DNA of 18,155 bases from Nitrososphaerales archaeon TH5896 (lineage in GTDB: Archaea > Thermoproteota > Nitrososphaeria > Nitrososphaerales > Nitrososphaeraceae), in the NCBI GenBank assembly GCA_014523625.1, contig JAATVP010000022.1, positions 1 to 18,155 of the forward strand, in the 5' to 3' direction. Shown here one piece after another: positions 1-7,364 of the stretch. The notes under the pieces are model-generated. The model searched no databases. It worked only from the letters and a program-made list of their open reading frames with translations, and was not told the origin of the DNA. The translations under genes were made by a program, and so were the position numbers. How positions within the stretch are numbered: the stretch's first letter is position 1; each line of letters begins with the position of its first letter.

Positions 1-149
1 AACGCGCCTCAGACCGGATTACTATTAAAGTGGCCACGAACATTGGTCATGTTGTGAATGTTATTCCGTTGCCTGCCATTACTTTGGGAATGAAACTCAA
101 AGCTGCCCAATTAAGTGACAAGAATTTAGTAATTTCATTTGAGTATTAG
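1..149 (+). CDS. 3' end of an unidentified protein-coding gene
   Basis: The reading frame starting at base 3 is open from the window edge to a TAG at 147-149 and encodes 48 residues. They read as ordinary protein: alternating hydrophobic residues (ITIKVATNIGHVV) and a beta-rich end (NLVISFEY). The start lies outside the window. I do not recognise the family. The stop is followed by an AT-rich gap before the next start at 274. Coding status rests on the open frame and protein-like composition only. Confidence 0.55.
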   Translation, partial: RASDRITIKVATNIGHVVNVIPLPAITLGMKLKAAQLSDKNLVISFEY

Positions 150-273
150 AAATTTAAAAAGATGAACCTAATTAGAACAAGTTTCAACACTGTGTATTCT
201 TATGTCTAAATCTCTAATACGAATCCTTCATTACCTATAGATACCACATGTGCTAAGCTTTTCATAATAATCT

Positions 274-777
274 ATGATCAAGGTCTTATCAATTCTAATG
301 GCAATTACTATGTGCGCTATGTATTTGATCGGTCCTCTTAGCGTTTGTGTCCCTGTTCCTGTTAAAGCGCAGGATTCAAGCACTAACCATTCAACTATAG
401 AAAATCTACCCGTCATAAACCAAGATACATCACCACAACAAGATAGCAACGAAAAGGTCTCATTCAAAATTAAAGGAATAGACTACTCTACCAAAATTGC
501 ACAGATATTAGTTACTATCGATGGTAAAACTTACGCTAACACCTTTGATCCGATATCCTTGTTGGATCCCCATGATGACGGTAATGGAGTAATACAGTTT
601 AGTATGCTAGTTCCTAAAGATGCTCTAAAGCCGGGAAGCTCATACACTGCATGCATTAAGATCTTGGAGGACACCGATAGCTTTGGCAATAGTCTGGCGT
701 GTCAATCTGGCTCAACAGATGAAATTTACTCCTTGTCAGGGGAGAACCAGAATCAACAGGTGAATCTATACCTGTAG
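274..777 (+). CDS. Secreted hypothetical protein with an Ig-like beta-rich domain
   Basis: A 167-residue protein with an N-terminal export signal: Lys3, a hydrophobic core at about residues 4-26, and a likely signal peptidase site after VKA (residue 32). Residues 33-60 are Ser/Thr/Asn/Gln-rich and probably a flexible spacer. Residues 61-150 alternate like a beta sandwich (VSFKIKGIDY, AQILVTIDGKTY, VIQFSMLVP). An acidic loop at 98-105 (DPHDDGNG) could bind calcium. Cys127 and Cys143 could form a disulfide outside the cell. An ATG start at the head of a good signal peptide supports the chosen start. No family is recognised. Secreted proteins of this size and composition are common in soil Thaumarchaeota; a role at the cell surface is inference. 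Confidence 0.72.
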   Translation: MIKVLSILMAITMCAMYLIGPLSVCVPVPVKAQDSSTNHSTIENLPVINQDTSPQQDSNEKVSFKIKGIDYSTKIAQILVTIDGKTYANTFDPISLLDPHDDGNGVIQFSMLVPKDALKPGSSYTACIKILEDTDSFGNSLACQSGSTDEIYSLSGENQNQQVNLYL

Positions 778-1187
778 TTATAGTTTACGCCTTTGATTCA
801 AGGTAAAGAGTACTTTAATTTACAACACTGCCTTATTGGGTACGTAGAGTAACTGAGCTTTGTGCGCTAGCTGTATGAGACACCGATCATTTCACGATGT
901 TTTCAATACTTTTTTTGTAGACCGTTCTGTCCAACAATACTATTGGCAGATAGCGATCTTTTTATCTTTGCATTACTAGCACACATATCAGTCTATAACT
1001 GGACACTGCCCGATCAATTAAACACTCCACAGAGGGTCAACAATTAAGCTCCCTCTCTTGCCTCCACCTTCTGACGATCCTCTCGCCAAATTATCGATAT
1101 ACTCACTACGGCATGTTTCACTTTCATATCGAAGTTATTAATGCAAATATATTTATTGTTTAGAAACTTAATAATTTTTAATACTGG
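778..1187. other. 410-bp intergenic region with the regulator promoter
   Basis: No convincing gene on either strand; the longest plus-strand ATG frame here, near 874, is about 34 codons. A run of seven T at 910-916 could end transcription of the upstream secreted-protein gene. The last 45 bases become strongly AT-rich and hold the promoter of the NikR-like gene. Confidence 0.5.
1145..1157 (+). promoter_or_regulatory. TATA box of the NikR-like gene
   Basis: An archaeal TATA-like element (AAATATATTTATT) is centred about 37 bases before the ATG at 1188. Transcription would then start near 1177 and leave a leader of about 10 bases. A short dyad, GTTT-AG-AAAC, lies at 1158-1167 between this box and the ATG and could be an operator. 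Assigned by eye. Confidence 0.4.
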
Positions 1188-1571
1188 ATGACAATTGTTA
1201 GTATATCCTTAAACGATGAAATTCTGAATGAAATGGACAAATTACAAAAATCACTTGGATTTAGTGGCCGCTCAGAAATAGTTAGAGCAGGCATCAGGGG
1301 AATGATATCTGAAGAAAGATCACGACAGGATCTGGTGGGATACATCCACGCAATACTTTTGGTTATTCATAACGAGGCTTCTGATGACGAAATAAGCAAT
1401 TTAAGACATGCCTACGATGAACTGATAGCAACACATCTGCATAGTAAAATTGACAGAGATAGGTGCCTGGAGATATTTTTGTTAAGGGGTGATGCGAAAC
1501 CTATGAGGGATATGACAAAAAAATTTCAGGCAAATAAAAGGATGGATAATGTTCAATTGATTGCTATGTAG
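1188..1571 (+). CDS. NikR-like ribbon-helix-helix metalloregulator with a modified metal site
   Basis: A 127-residue two-domain regulator. Residues 1-45 form a ribbon-helix-helix DNA-binding domain (TIVSISLNDEILNEMDKL, then GFSGRSEIVRAGIRG). Residues 50-127 match the ACT-like nickel-sensing domain of NikR, ending in the RCLEIFLLRGD block. By-eye alignment to E. coli NikR puts His74, His85 and Cys93 at the positions of nickel ligands His76, His87 and Cys95, but Lys87 replaces ligand His89 (HSK instead of HVH). Metal affinity or identity may therefore differ from nickel. It is transcribed in the same direction as, and 415 bp before, a Zn/Mn ABC importer, so it may be a metal-dependent repressor of that importer. 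The partner metal and target are inference. Confidence 0.85.
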   Translation: MTIVSISLNDEILNEMDKLQKSLGFSGRSEIVRAGIRGMISEERSRQDLVGYIHAILLVIHNEASDDEISNLRHAYDELIATHLHSKIDRDRCLEIFLLRGDAKPMRDMTKKFQANKRMDNVQLIAM

Positions 1572-1986
1572 AAAAATGAAATGTCTTTTCAAAGAGATCT
1601 CGATCGGGTGACGGGTGATTGGATATCTTGTCTGGGATTTATTTTTTGGCGTATCATGTCTAGCAATTAATTTTAGTATCTATTAGGGAAAGGCATTCAG
1701 AAACATTGTTAGGCGCAAATTTTGCAGGTAGTACTGTTCAGCAAGAGGAGTGTATGACTTGCTCTCGGGAGGAGAAGCTCGATCCCCTATTCTAAGACCG
1801 CAGCCAAAAATAAGTTTGGCGTACTATTTGCAACCAAGATTTCATATCCTAGATTTGATTTGATAAGCGTAAACTGCAATTCACAGCTTACCACTTTTTT
1901 TATCAAAGCCAGTTAATAATAGTATTTATTTGAGAATGTTAAAATTATTAATAACACTTATATTATTATTAGCGATATTTTGATCT
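1572..1986. other. 415-bp intergenic region upstream of the metal importer
   Basis: No frame on either strand looks like a gene; start-to-stop stretches are under about 20 codons. A run of six T at 1642-1647 may terminate the regulator transcript. The final 50 bases are very AT-rich and carry the importer promoter and a possible operator, annotated separately. Confidence 0.5.
1937..1965 (+). promoter_or_regulatory. Importer promoter: TATA box with an adjacent inverted repeat
   Basis: TTATATTA at 1958-1965 is centred about 26 bases before the GTG at 1987, so the transcript should begin at or within a base or two of the start codon and be leaderless. Directly upstream, TGTTA and TAACA are separated by 10 bases (1937-1956). 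A repressor bound there would sit against the TATA box. The spacing is direct observation; operator function and the regulator that uses it are inference. Confidence 0.45.
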
Positions 1987-2946
1987 GTGGCAATTTATTA
2001 TTATATTATCCTTATCTCAGTTTTCTTTATTCTTTCACCGTGCAATTCAATAATACAAGCCTCTGGAAATGAAGTGGCCCCTGAAAACAATATCTCTAAA
2101 ACTCCGGCCATTTCAAGTTCCAATTTATCGGAACCGATAACTCAACAATTACCAAAAATAACCGTGGTTGCCTCATTCTTTCCCATTTATGAATTTGCGA
2201 AGCAAGTAGGAGGTGATAGAGCAAATATAATAACTCTCATTCCAGCAGGTGTAGAGCCGCACGACTATGAACCTACGATCCAACAGCTACAACAGGCAGA
2301 AAGTGCAGATGTACTATTTTTTAATGGTCTGGGATTCGAGGATTCCTGGATAGACAAGGTTACCAATGATAATTTGGTTGATACAAGTGTTCTCTCTAAT
2401 TTGTCTCAAGGCAATCAAATAAGAAATCCACATATTTGGCTGGATCCCGTATTTGCAAAGGCCCAAGTACAGGAAATCGAAAAAGCGTTAATAGAAGTTG
2501 ATCCTAATAACAAACTATATTACCAGAAGAATGCGATGAATTTTACAGATAAGCTAGATTCATTGGATTCCGAAATAAGAACTGCACTTCAGACCTGTGA
2601 TAAGAAGGATTTTATTGCATTTCATGACGCATTTGGCTACTTTGCCAAAAGGTACGGTCTAATTCAACATAGTGTCCAAGGAGTATCACCAGAAGGAGAA
2701 GTTCTACCTCAGCGAATTGAGGAAGCTATCAGATTGGCAAATGATCTCGGGCTGAAAGTTATTTATGCAGAGGAATTGGTAGACCCTAGATTCGCTGAAG
2801 TGATTGCACAAGAGATTCCTAATGGTAAGGTACTCATATTGAGCCCTTTGGAAGGAATTGAAAAAGACGAAGAGGACTCAGGAATGGGATATCTTGACAA
2901 GATGGAGCAAAATATTTCCAATTTGAAAGTGGGTTTAGAATGCTGA
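1987..2946 (+). CDS. znuA: Metal ABC transporter substrate-binding protein (ZnuA/TroA family)
   Basis: A 319-residue cluster A-I solute-binding protein that captures Zn2+ or Mn2+ outside the membrane. Residues 1-25 are an N-terminal signal or anchor, and 26-56 a Ser/Asn/Pro-rich tether. The binding fold starts at KITVVASFFPIYEFAKQVGG. The three family histidines are visible: His92 (VEPHDYEPT), His149 (NPHIWLDP) and His213 (AFHDAFGYFAKRYGL). The usual fourth carboxylate near the C-terminus is Ser286 (LSPLEG), a variant I believe also occurs in other archaeal and actinobacterial members. There is no long His-rich loop. The start is GTG, supported by the TATA box 26 bases upstream. The last 7 bases overlap the ATPase gene, which indicates translational coupling. 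Zinc is favoured over manganese, but sequence alone does not decide. Confidence 0.88.
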   Translation: MAIYYYIILISVFFILSPCNSIIQASGNEVAPENNISKTPAISSSNLSEPITQQLPKITVVASFFPIYEFAKQVGGDRANIITLIPAGVEPHDYEPTIQQLQQAESADVLFFNGLGFEDSWIDKVTNDNLVDTSVLSNLSQGNQIRNPHIWLDPVFAKAQVQEIEKALIEVDPNNKLYYQKNAMNFTDKLDSLDSEIRTALQTCDKKDFIAFHDAFGYFAKRYGLIQHSVQGVSPEGEVLPQRIEEAIRLANDLGLKVIYAEELVDPRFAEVIAQEIPNGKVLILSPLEGIEKDEEDSGMGYLDKMEQNISNLKVGLEC

Positions 2947-3749
2947 ACATAACTTCGGCTAGTCCAATAGTAGAAATAGACCACTTATATTATTGGTACG
3001 ATTCTTCAGTTCTCACACTAGATGATATTTCATTTAGAATGGAACAAGCAGATCTACTGGGGATAATAGGTCCCAATGGCGCAGGAAAAACCACTCTTTT
3101 TAATTGCATTCTCGGAATTCTGACAGACTATAGGGGTACTGTTAAACTTTTTGGAAAAGAGATTCTGAAAAATAGAAAAGCATTGTTAAGCGAAGTAGGA
3201 TACGTACCTCAAAATGCATCAATTGAACAAAGCTTTCCAGCAAACATAGAGGAGATTATTTCATTTGGATTGCTAGGTTCAATCGAGAAGTACAGTCGAA
3301 GCTACGCAAAGGACCAAGTGCTTAAAGCAATGCAGATAGTAGGATTAACTGATAAGAAGAACAAAAGATTTAATGAGCTATCCGGCGGACAACAACAAAG
3401 AGTCCTAATCGCTAAGGCCATGGTACATAATCCTAAGCTACTAATATTAGATGAGCCCACAAGCGGCATAGACCAAGAAACACAGGATAGATTTTATGAA
3501 CTAATTCGGAAGCTAAACGCAGAAGAAAAAATATCCATCATATTGTCTTCACACGATCTAGATGCTGTAAGTAAGCTTGCCAATAAGGTCGCGTGCATCA
3601 ACAGAAAAATGCATTTTCATGGAGAAGCGAAAGATTTCTTTGGTGATGAAAACATGCTTAAGACTTATTATGAATCTGCGATGCAGACGCATTTAAGGCT
3701 CCATCAATTCAACGCCAAATCCAATCCTCAGCAGCTTCCATCCACCTAA
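2940..3749 (+). CDS. znuC: Metal ABC transporter ATP-binding protein
   Basis: A 269-residue ABC ATPase that powers import of the metal captured by the upstream binding protein. All motifs are intact: Walker A GPNGAGKTT (44-52), Q-loop Gln91 in YVPQNA, signature LSGGQQQRV (147-155), Walker B LLILDEPTSGID (167-178) and switch histidine His205 (SSHD). The N-terminal A-loop region IVEIDHLYYWYDS is typical of the Znu/Mnt/Tro subfamily. The ATG lies inside the end of the binding-protein gene (7-base overlap) and the permease begins 20 bases after the stop, so the three genes form one operon. Confidence 0.93.
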   Translation: MLNITSASPIVEIDHLYYWYDSSVLTLDDISFRMEQADLLGIIGPNGAGKTTLFNCILGILTDYRGTVKLFGKEILKNRKALLSEVGYVPQNASIEQSFPANIEEIISFGLLGSIEKYSRSYAKDQVLKAMQIVGLTDKKNKRFNELSGGQQQRVLIAKAMVHNPKLLILDEPTSGIDQETQDRFYELIRKLNAEEKISIILSSHDLDAVSKLANKVACINRKMHFHGEAKDFFGDENMLKTYYESAMQTHLRLHQFNAKSNPQQLPST

Positions 3750-3769
3750 ATAGAAGTAGGTTTAACGAC

Positions 3770-4624
3770 ATGACCATTTTGGAGATCTTAGAGTTCGGAT
3801 TTATGCAGCGTGCATTAATCTCTGGCATTGCAGTTGCTGCTATATGTTCCGCAATTGGCCTATTTCTAGTGCTTAGAAAACATTCACTATTTGGAGATGC
3901 GATGTCTCACGTTGCGTTTGGCGGGTTGTCTATCGGACTATTCCTTAATTTATATCCAATTTGGACTGCGTACGCCTTTACTATAATTGCAGCATTAGGG
4001 ATTACAAAAATGACTGATTCAATCAAGATCCCACCAGATTCGTCGGTCGCAATTTTGCTTTCATCGGGACTAGCTGTTGGAATAGTTCTGATAAGTCTGT
4101 CTGGGGGATTTTCTCTAGACCTTTTCAGCTTTCTGTTTGGAAGCATCCTGCTGATTAGTACTCAGGATACTATTATCATTGTATTTCTAAGTATTGCGAT
4201 TCTTGCAATTATAGCAATAATGTATAGGAGATTGATGTACATTACTTTTGACGAGAAACAAGCTGGGGTAAGCGGAATTAATGTAAAATTGGCTAACTAC
4301 GTCTTCATCGTGCTCGCTGCAATAACCGTAGTCACATCTATTAGACTAGTAGGAGTCCTCTTGATATCTGCACTGATTGTCCTACCAAATATAACTGCAA
4401 TATTATTCGGCAGAGGATTTAAGAAAACTGCCATGATTTCAATAGGTATCGCTATTGTGTCAGTTGTGTGCGGGATTGTCATTTCCTATTTAGCTAATGT
4501 CTCTCCTGCAGGTGCCATAGTCCTTACCAGTGTGGCTATATTTCTGTGCACTATCGTTACGCGTAAAATTAGGAATTCAATCCGACCAAAAAAGATCGCG
4601 GAGCCAAACGTACACAAGAAATAG
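3770..4624 (+). CDS. znuB: Metal ABC transporter permease (ABC-3 family)
   Basis: A 284-residue membrane protein with about eight hydrophobic segments. It matches the ZnuB/MntB/TroC permease family: an N-terminal FMQRALISGIAVAAICSAIG, the HSLFGDAMSHVAFGG block at residues 38-52 that precedes the coupling region, and a late VGVLLISALIVLPN helix. It forms the pore through which the metal enters. It is third in the operon. The C-terminus is short and basic (RKIRNSIRPKK), as expected for a cytoplasmic end. Confidence 0.92.
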   Translation: MTILEILEFGFMQRALISGIAVAAICSAIGLFLVLRKHSLFGDAMSHVAFGGLSIGLFLNLYPIWTAYAFTIIAALGITKMTDSIKIPPDSSVAILLSSGLAVGIVLISLSGGFSLDLFSFLFGSILLISTQDTIIIVFLSIAILAIIAIMYRRLMYITFDEKQAGVSGINVKLANYVFIVLAAITVVTSIRLVGVLLISALIVLPNITAILFGRGFKKTAMISIGIAIVSVVCGIVISYLANVSPAGAIVLTSVAIFLCTIVTRKIRNSIRPKKIAEPNVHKK

Positions 4625-4628
4625 AGTA

Positions 4629-4796
4629 ATGATAAATATATTGTCCAATCATGATAAACATATTAGCATATTCAGTTCGTGTCTTATTGACCTGCGTAGA
4701 AGTCGGCTTATTACGCCTCGAATTCAATTGCTAAATGCTTACGGATATGACTGGTCACCAGTAATAGTGTTGCTTTCAAAAAATGCCCCAAAATAG
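4629..4796 (+). CDS. Possible 55-codon ORF after the permease gene
   Basis: An ATG only 5 bases after the permease stop opens a 55-codon frame (MINILSNHDKHISIFSS...). No domain, signal or membrane segment is recognisable, and nothing resembling a ribosome-binding site stands out. The tight spacing could mean a fourth operon member, but chance is as likely. The rest of the gap (4797-4919) shows no gene; A6 at 4778-4783 reads as T6 on the minus strand and could end the hisI transcript. Confidence 0.18.
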   Translation: MINILSNHDKHISIFSSCLIDLRRSRLITPRIQLLNAYGYDWSPVIVLLSKNAPK

Positions 4797-4919
4797 TTAA
4801 CGATTAAAAATAGACTCGGGCATACGAAATTCTCATCCGTTACTTCAATTGAGAAACTTAGATCATACTGAAACCTTGTTAATAATCGAATTCTCTATAG
4901 GTACACCTACTTAAGGGGT

Positions 4920-5252
4920 TCAATCGGTAAGCATGTGATGGAAACATGAGCGCTGGCCTGTATGACAGGCAGGTCGGTCAGACTCAACAATGTATAACAC
5001 CGCATCCAGATCACAATCCATACGTATTTCTTTGACTGGTTGTATGTTCCCAGATTCTTCGCCCTTCATCCAAAGCTTACCCTTCGATGTGCTCCAAAAC
5101 CAGGCGTTCCCAGTCGTGTTCGTTTTTTTCAACGCTTCTTGATTGACGTAAGCCAACATGAGCACTTCCTTGGTCTTGAGATCCTGAACTACGGCTGGGA
5201 TAATTCCGTTCCTTTTTTTGAAGTTGACAGACTTCAATGATTTGCTTTCCAT
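4920..5252 (-). CDS. hisI: Phosphoribosyl-AMP cyclohydrolase
   Basis: A 110-residue stand-alone HisI, with no HisE domain fused. It hydrolyses the adenine ring of phosphoribosyl-AMP in the third step of histidine synthesis. The family blocks are intact: LMLAYVNQEAL, WMKGEESGN, DCDLDA (79-84) and CHTGQRSCF (96-104). Cys80, Cys96 and Cys103 have the same 16- and 7-residue spacings as the three zinc-binding cysteines of the archaeal enzyme. It sits alone, away from other histidine genes, between a Zn/Mn importer and a zinc-type ferredoxin. The ATG at 5252 fits the family N-terminus. Confidence 0.95.
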   Translation of the reverse strand: MESKSLKSVNFKKRNGIIPAVVQDLKTKEVLMLAYVNQEALKKTNTTGNAWFWSTSKGKLWMKGEESGNIQPVKEIRMDCDLDAVLYIVESDRPACHTGQRSCFHHMLTD

Positions 5253-5289
5253 GCTTCGTTATATCCTAAACTAGATTTGAAATTACTGC

Positions 5290-5300
5290 TAATAAATAAC
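5290..5300. promoter_or_regulatory. AT-rich element placed to act as TATA box on both strands
   Basis: TAATAAATAAC on the plus strand is centred about 34 bases before the ATG of the 46-codon ORF at 5329. Read on the minus strand (GTTATTTATTA) it lies about 43 bases before the hisI ATG. Either direction would give a leader of about 7-17 bases. Assigned by position and composition only. Confidence 0.33.
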
Positions 5301-5328
5301 TAACTTGCCGTATTTTTGAGCAAGCTTT

Positions 5329-5469
5329 ATGAAGTCTTATGTAAAAGATCAATCTGAAGTAATATTATGGCTAAAAGGATGTGTAATTCGACTTCAAAAC
5401 ATAAGCAACAGGGGGGGAATCACGGACATTGTTAGAGTTGAGATCATGATACCTAAGACAGATTCGTAA
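5329..5469 (+). CDS. Possible 46-residue small protein, divergent from hisI
   Basis: An ATG frame of 46 codons ending in TAA at 5467-5469. The product (MKSYVKDQSEVILWLKGCVI, then a basic-acidic stretch ending in IMIPKTDS) is protein-like, with amphipathic beta or helix patterning and one Cys. A TATA-like element sits at the right distance upstream. It crosses a run of seven G, which encodes Arg-Gly-Gly. No family recognised. It could be a chance frame; conservation in related genomes would decide. Confidence 0.33.
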   Translation: MKSYVKDQSEVILWLKGCVIRLQNISNRGGITDIVRVEIMIPKTDS

Positions 5470-5512
5470 TCGCTCAATGAATCCCCGTCTACTTAATGGA
5501 TATTATTATCAT

Positions 5513-5526
5513 TGCCGAAAACGGCA
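5513..5526. repeat. Small inverted repeat upstream of the ferredoxin gene
   Basis: TGCCG and CGGCA are separated by AAAA, giving a 5-bp GC-rich stem in an otherwise AT-rich stretch. It lies about 110 bp before the ferredoxin TATA box. It could be an operator or a short hairpin; stems of this size also arise by chance. Confidence 0.3.
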
Positions 5527-5625
5527 TAATATTTATTATATTATCTAAAATGTTTTAATAATTGTAATTTATGTTTAGTATCTAACCCGGCGGAGCCTTC
5601 CTGGATCGAACGAATTCGCATATGG

Positions 5626-5633
5626 TTTAAATA
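5626..5633 (+). promoter_or_regulatory. TATA box of the ferredoxin gene
   Basis: TTTAAATA is centred about 36 bases before the ATG at 5665, which predicts transcription starting near 5655 with a leader of about 10 bases. The element matches the archaeal consensus well. Confidence 0.5.
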
Positions 5634-5664
5634 AGATGTATCTGCGAATAATTGCAGACAAAGT

Positions 5665-6201
5665 ATGCCAATTGATCCAGACTTTCCAAAGAATTCGCAG
5701 GTGATAGGTAAACATATTCTCGGAGATGGCGAGCAGTACCACTATGTGTGGGGACCAGGGAGGACTGCTGAAGCTGCAGAAAACGAAGAAGTCAAGTCAG
5801 CATATACAGCAAGAGGAGAAGAGATAGTGCCTATAGGTGTGCACGGAACTATGGTAGCTGTAGACTGGGATTCATGCGTGGCCGATGGGGCATGCATAGA
5901 GGCTTGTCCAGTTCAGGTTTTCCAGTGGTACAGAACTGAAAATGATGTACCTCCTACCGAGGTGGCCAATGCTACTAGTAATGGAACGGGTAGCAGTGAA
6001 AAGGAAGAACGAAAAGACTATACTGACAAAGCAGACCCGATTAGGGAACATGACTGCATTTGGTGCATGGCATGTGTTTCTGTATGTCCTCCTCAAGCAG
6101 TAAAAGTAGATCAGTCCAATTTGGAATTCCATGAGAAGGCATCAGGAACGTTTAATGAATCCCTTTCTAAAGGTAGTGCACCGCCGCCTCATGCGCACTA
6201 A
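5665..6201 (+). CDS. zfx: Zinc-type 7Fe ferredoxin (Zfx-like) with enlarged loops
   Basis: A 178-residue soluble electron carrier related to the zinc-containing ferredoxins of Sulfolobus (about 104 residues). Shared blocks are IDPDFPKNSQVIGKH, GVHGTMVAVDWDSC, ADGACIEACPVQVFQWY and KADPIREHDCIWCMACVSVCP. Cys71, Asp74, Cys77 and Cys81 form a CxxDxxCxxxCP motif; Asp at the second place favours a 3Fe-4S cluster (Cys71, Cys77, Cys141). Cys131, Cys134, Cys137 and Cys81 would hold a 4Fe-4S cluster. Candidate zinc ligands are His17, His60 and Asp124, with His26 as the possible second His. Extra length is in residues 18-56, in an acidic Asn/Gly/Ser loop at 92-120, and in a His/Pro tail. It probably carries electrons to or from 2-oxoacid oxidoreductases. 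Confidence 0.9.
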   Translation: MPIDPDFPKNSQVIGKHILGDGEQYHYVWGPGRTAEAAENEEVKSAYTARGEEIVPIGVHGTMVAVDWDSCVADGACIEACPVQVFQWYRTENDVPPTEVANATSNGTGSSEKEERKDYTDKADPIREHDCIWCMACVSVCPPQAVKVDQSNLEFHEKASGTFNESLSKGSAPPPHAH

Positions 6202-6203
6202 AC

Positions 6204-6221
6204 CTTAAATTTTTTGTTAAG
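6204..6221 (+). terminator. T-tract flanked by a short inverted repeat after the ferredoxin gene
   Basis: CTTAA and TTAAG flank a stretch containing six T (6210-6215), starting 3 bases after the ferredoxin stop. Archaeal RNA polymerase terminates at T-runs, so this is a plausible terminator. The flanking repeat is short and may be incidental. Confidence 0.4.
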
Positions 6222-6307
6222 AATTTCTCTTCAAACTAACTATCTAGATTGAATTTTACCCAAAGAATATTGTTCCATGAATTCGATACCGAACATGATT
6301 TACTTGG

Positions 6308-6347
6308 GGCCAATAATTTACTAGAGGCCAATAACTGCGTTTACGCA
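6308..6347. repeat. Direct repeat GGCCAATAA x2 plus the palindrome TGCGT-TT-ACGCA
   Basis: GGCCAATAA occurs at 6308-6316 and again at 6326-6334, one 18-bp step apart, so the copies face the same side of the helix only if the turn is near 9 bp. Immediately after, TGCGT and ACGCA flank TT (6336-6347). The group lies about 105-145 bp before the ATG at 6451. It could be a regulatory site; nothing else supports this. Confidence 0.28.
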
Positions 6348-6450
6348 ACTAAGTCGAAGGTGGTGTAGCAATACCAAGGCTGTGTATTCCTGAGGAGTTG
6401 TCCTAAATCGGAGCAGAGAGGAAAGTGGGAAAAAAATTCAAACGACTAGC

Positions 6451-7047
6451 ATGATTTTAGCGAATGATTCCTACATGGGTATCTTTGTGCCACGTGACAT
6501 TCAAAATAGGATACTCCAATTTATGGATGAAAAATTGACGTTCCCATTCATTCGTGACGATGAAATAGTAGGAGTTTTTTTTCTTTTCGGCAAAGACGGC
6601 AAGATATCAAATGAGATCGACATGCTGAATGCAAAGGATCTAGCCCGCAATGGAATGAATCAGATAACAAAAGAGGTCAATTTATGTAATTCTATGTCAA
6701 ATCGGACAACTTTTGAATTTGTTAGAGAAAGCTATACTCGCAGGGCATTGCAGATTTCAACTGATTTGAGTAAATCGTCAAAGAGAGATAGCATTAAGAT
6801 ACGAGACAGAATTTCGGGAGACCCGACCATTTTGATAAACTGCTTTGCGCAACACATTGCTTACTATCGACAGGACTACTTTTTTGAACTGCTAAATCCT
6901 CTGCCACCGACCCAAATTCCGGAGCATCTTAGGGAAAAAATGGAGTTAAGGATGTTACTATTGGGTTTTAATTCGAAGAACGTAGAAAACCTACCATATG
7001 TTAGTACTCTGGTGCCCTTTTTTGCCTGGCTGTCGACGATAGCCTGA
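6451..7047 (+). CDS. Unrecognised 198-residue cytoplasmic protein
   Basis: A single long ATG frame, protein-like throughout, that I cannot place in a family. The N-terminal third is alpha/beta-like, with a glycine turn (IVGVFFLFGKDGKIS at about 39-53) that could be a PilZ- or PAS-like strand pair. The middle is basic and helical (REDS- and KR-rich). The C-terminal part has aromatic helices (AQHIAYYRQDYFFELLNPLPP) and a leucine-rich end (ELRMLLLGF). There is no signal peptide, no clear membrane span and no metal motif; its Cys are isolated. It is monocistronic, with 249 bp before and 833 bp after. Reality is supported by length against a background of frequent stops. Confidence 0.6.
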   Translation: MILANDSYMGIFVPRDIQNRILQFMDEKLTFPFIRDDEIVGVFFLFGKDGKISNEIDMLNAKDLARNGMNQITKEVNLCNSMSNRTTFEFVRESYTRRALQISTDLSKSSKRDSIKIRDRISGDPTILINCFAQHIAYYRQDYFFELLNPLPPTQIPEHLREKMELRMLLLGFNSKNVENLPYVSTLVPFFAWLSTIA

Positions 7048-7346
7048 ATCACAAGTTTAATCTAGCGTATTGAAGGTAAAAATATCTATGCGAGATATAA
7101 TCATTGATCTTAACTCATTGTTCTCTCTGGCTATTTACCACAAGAATCCGTTTTTCGGGTGTGCATGTTTTGGATTACGATTTTAATACCTAATCGTTAC
7201 TAAATATTAAGATCTTTTCCTTCCCGATGATATTTTGATTAATTAAATTGAAAGTGATGAATAGCAAGATCTCCATACAGTAGCTAGTCGTTCAAACTTT
7301 GGGAAGAGTTCGGATACTCTTGTAAATTTTATGCTACTAAAGATTA

Positions 7347-7364
7347 CGTATGATGCATTATACG
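7347..7364. repeat. 18-bp near-perfect palindrome
   Basis: CGTATGATGCATTATACG equals its reverse complement at 16 of 18 positions, with one mismatched pair. It is centred on ATGCAT and sits in the middle of the large gap, far from any assigned start. It resembles a binding site for a dimeric regulator, but a palindrome of this quality is expected about once or twice in a window this size. Confidence 0.3.

Larger units (their letters stand above)
5253..5664. other. 412-bp divergent intergenic region
   Basis: Lies between hisI (minus) and the ferredoxin gene (plus). It holds an AT-rich block that can serve both strands (5290-5300), a 46-codon ORF (5329-5469), a run of seven G at 5410-5416, a small stem TGCCG-AAAA-CGGCA at 5513-5526, an AT-rich stretch at 5527-5580 and the ferredoxin TATA box. 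No tRNA-like T-arm was seen. Confidence 0.5.

Noticed and set aside
2763..2984. Minus-strand frame across the znuA/znuC junction
   Set aside because: It is antisense to two well-supported overlapping genes and has no protein-family features.
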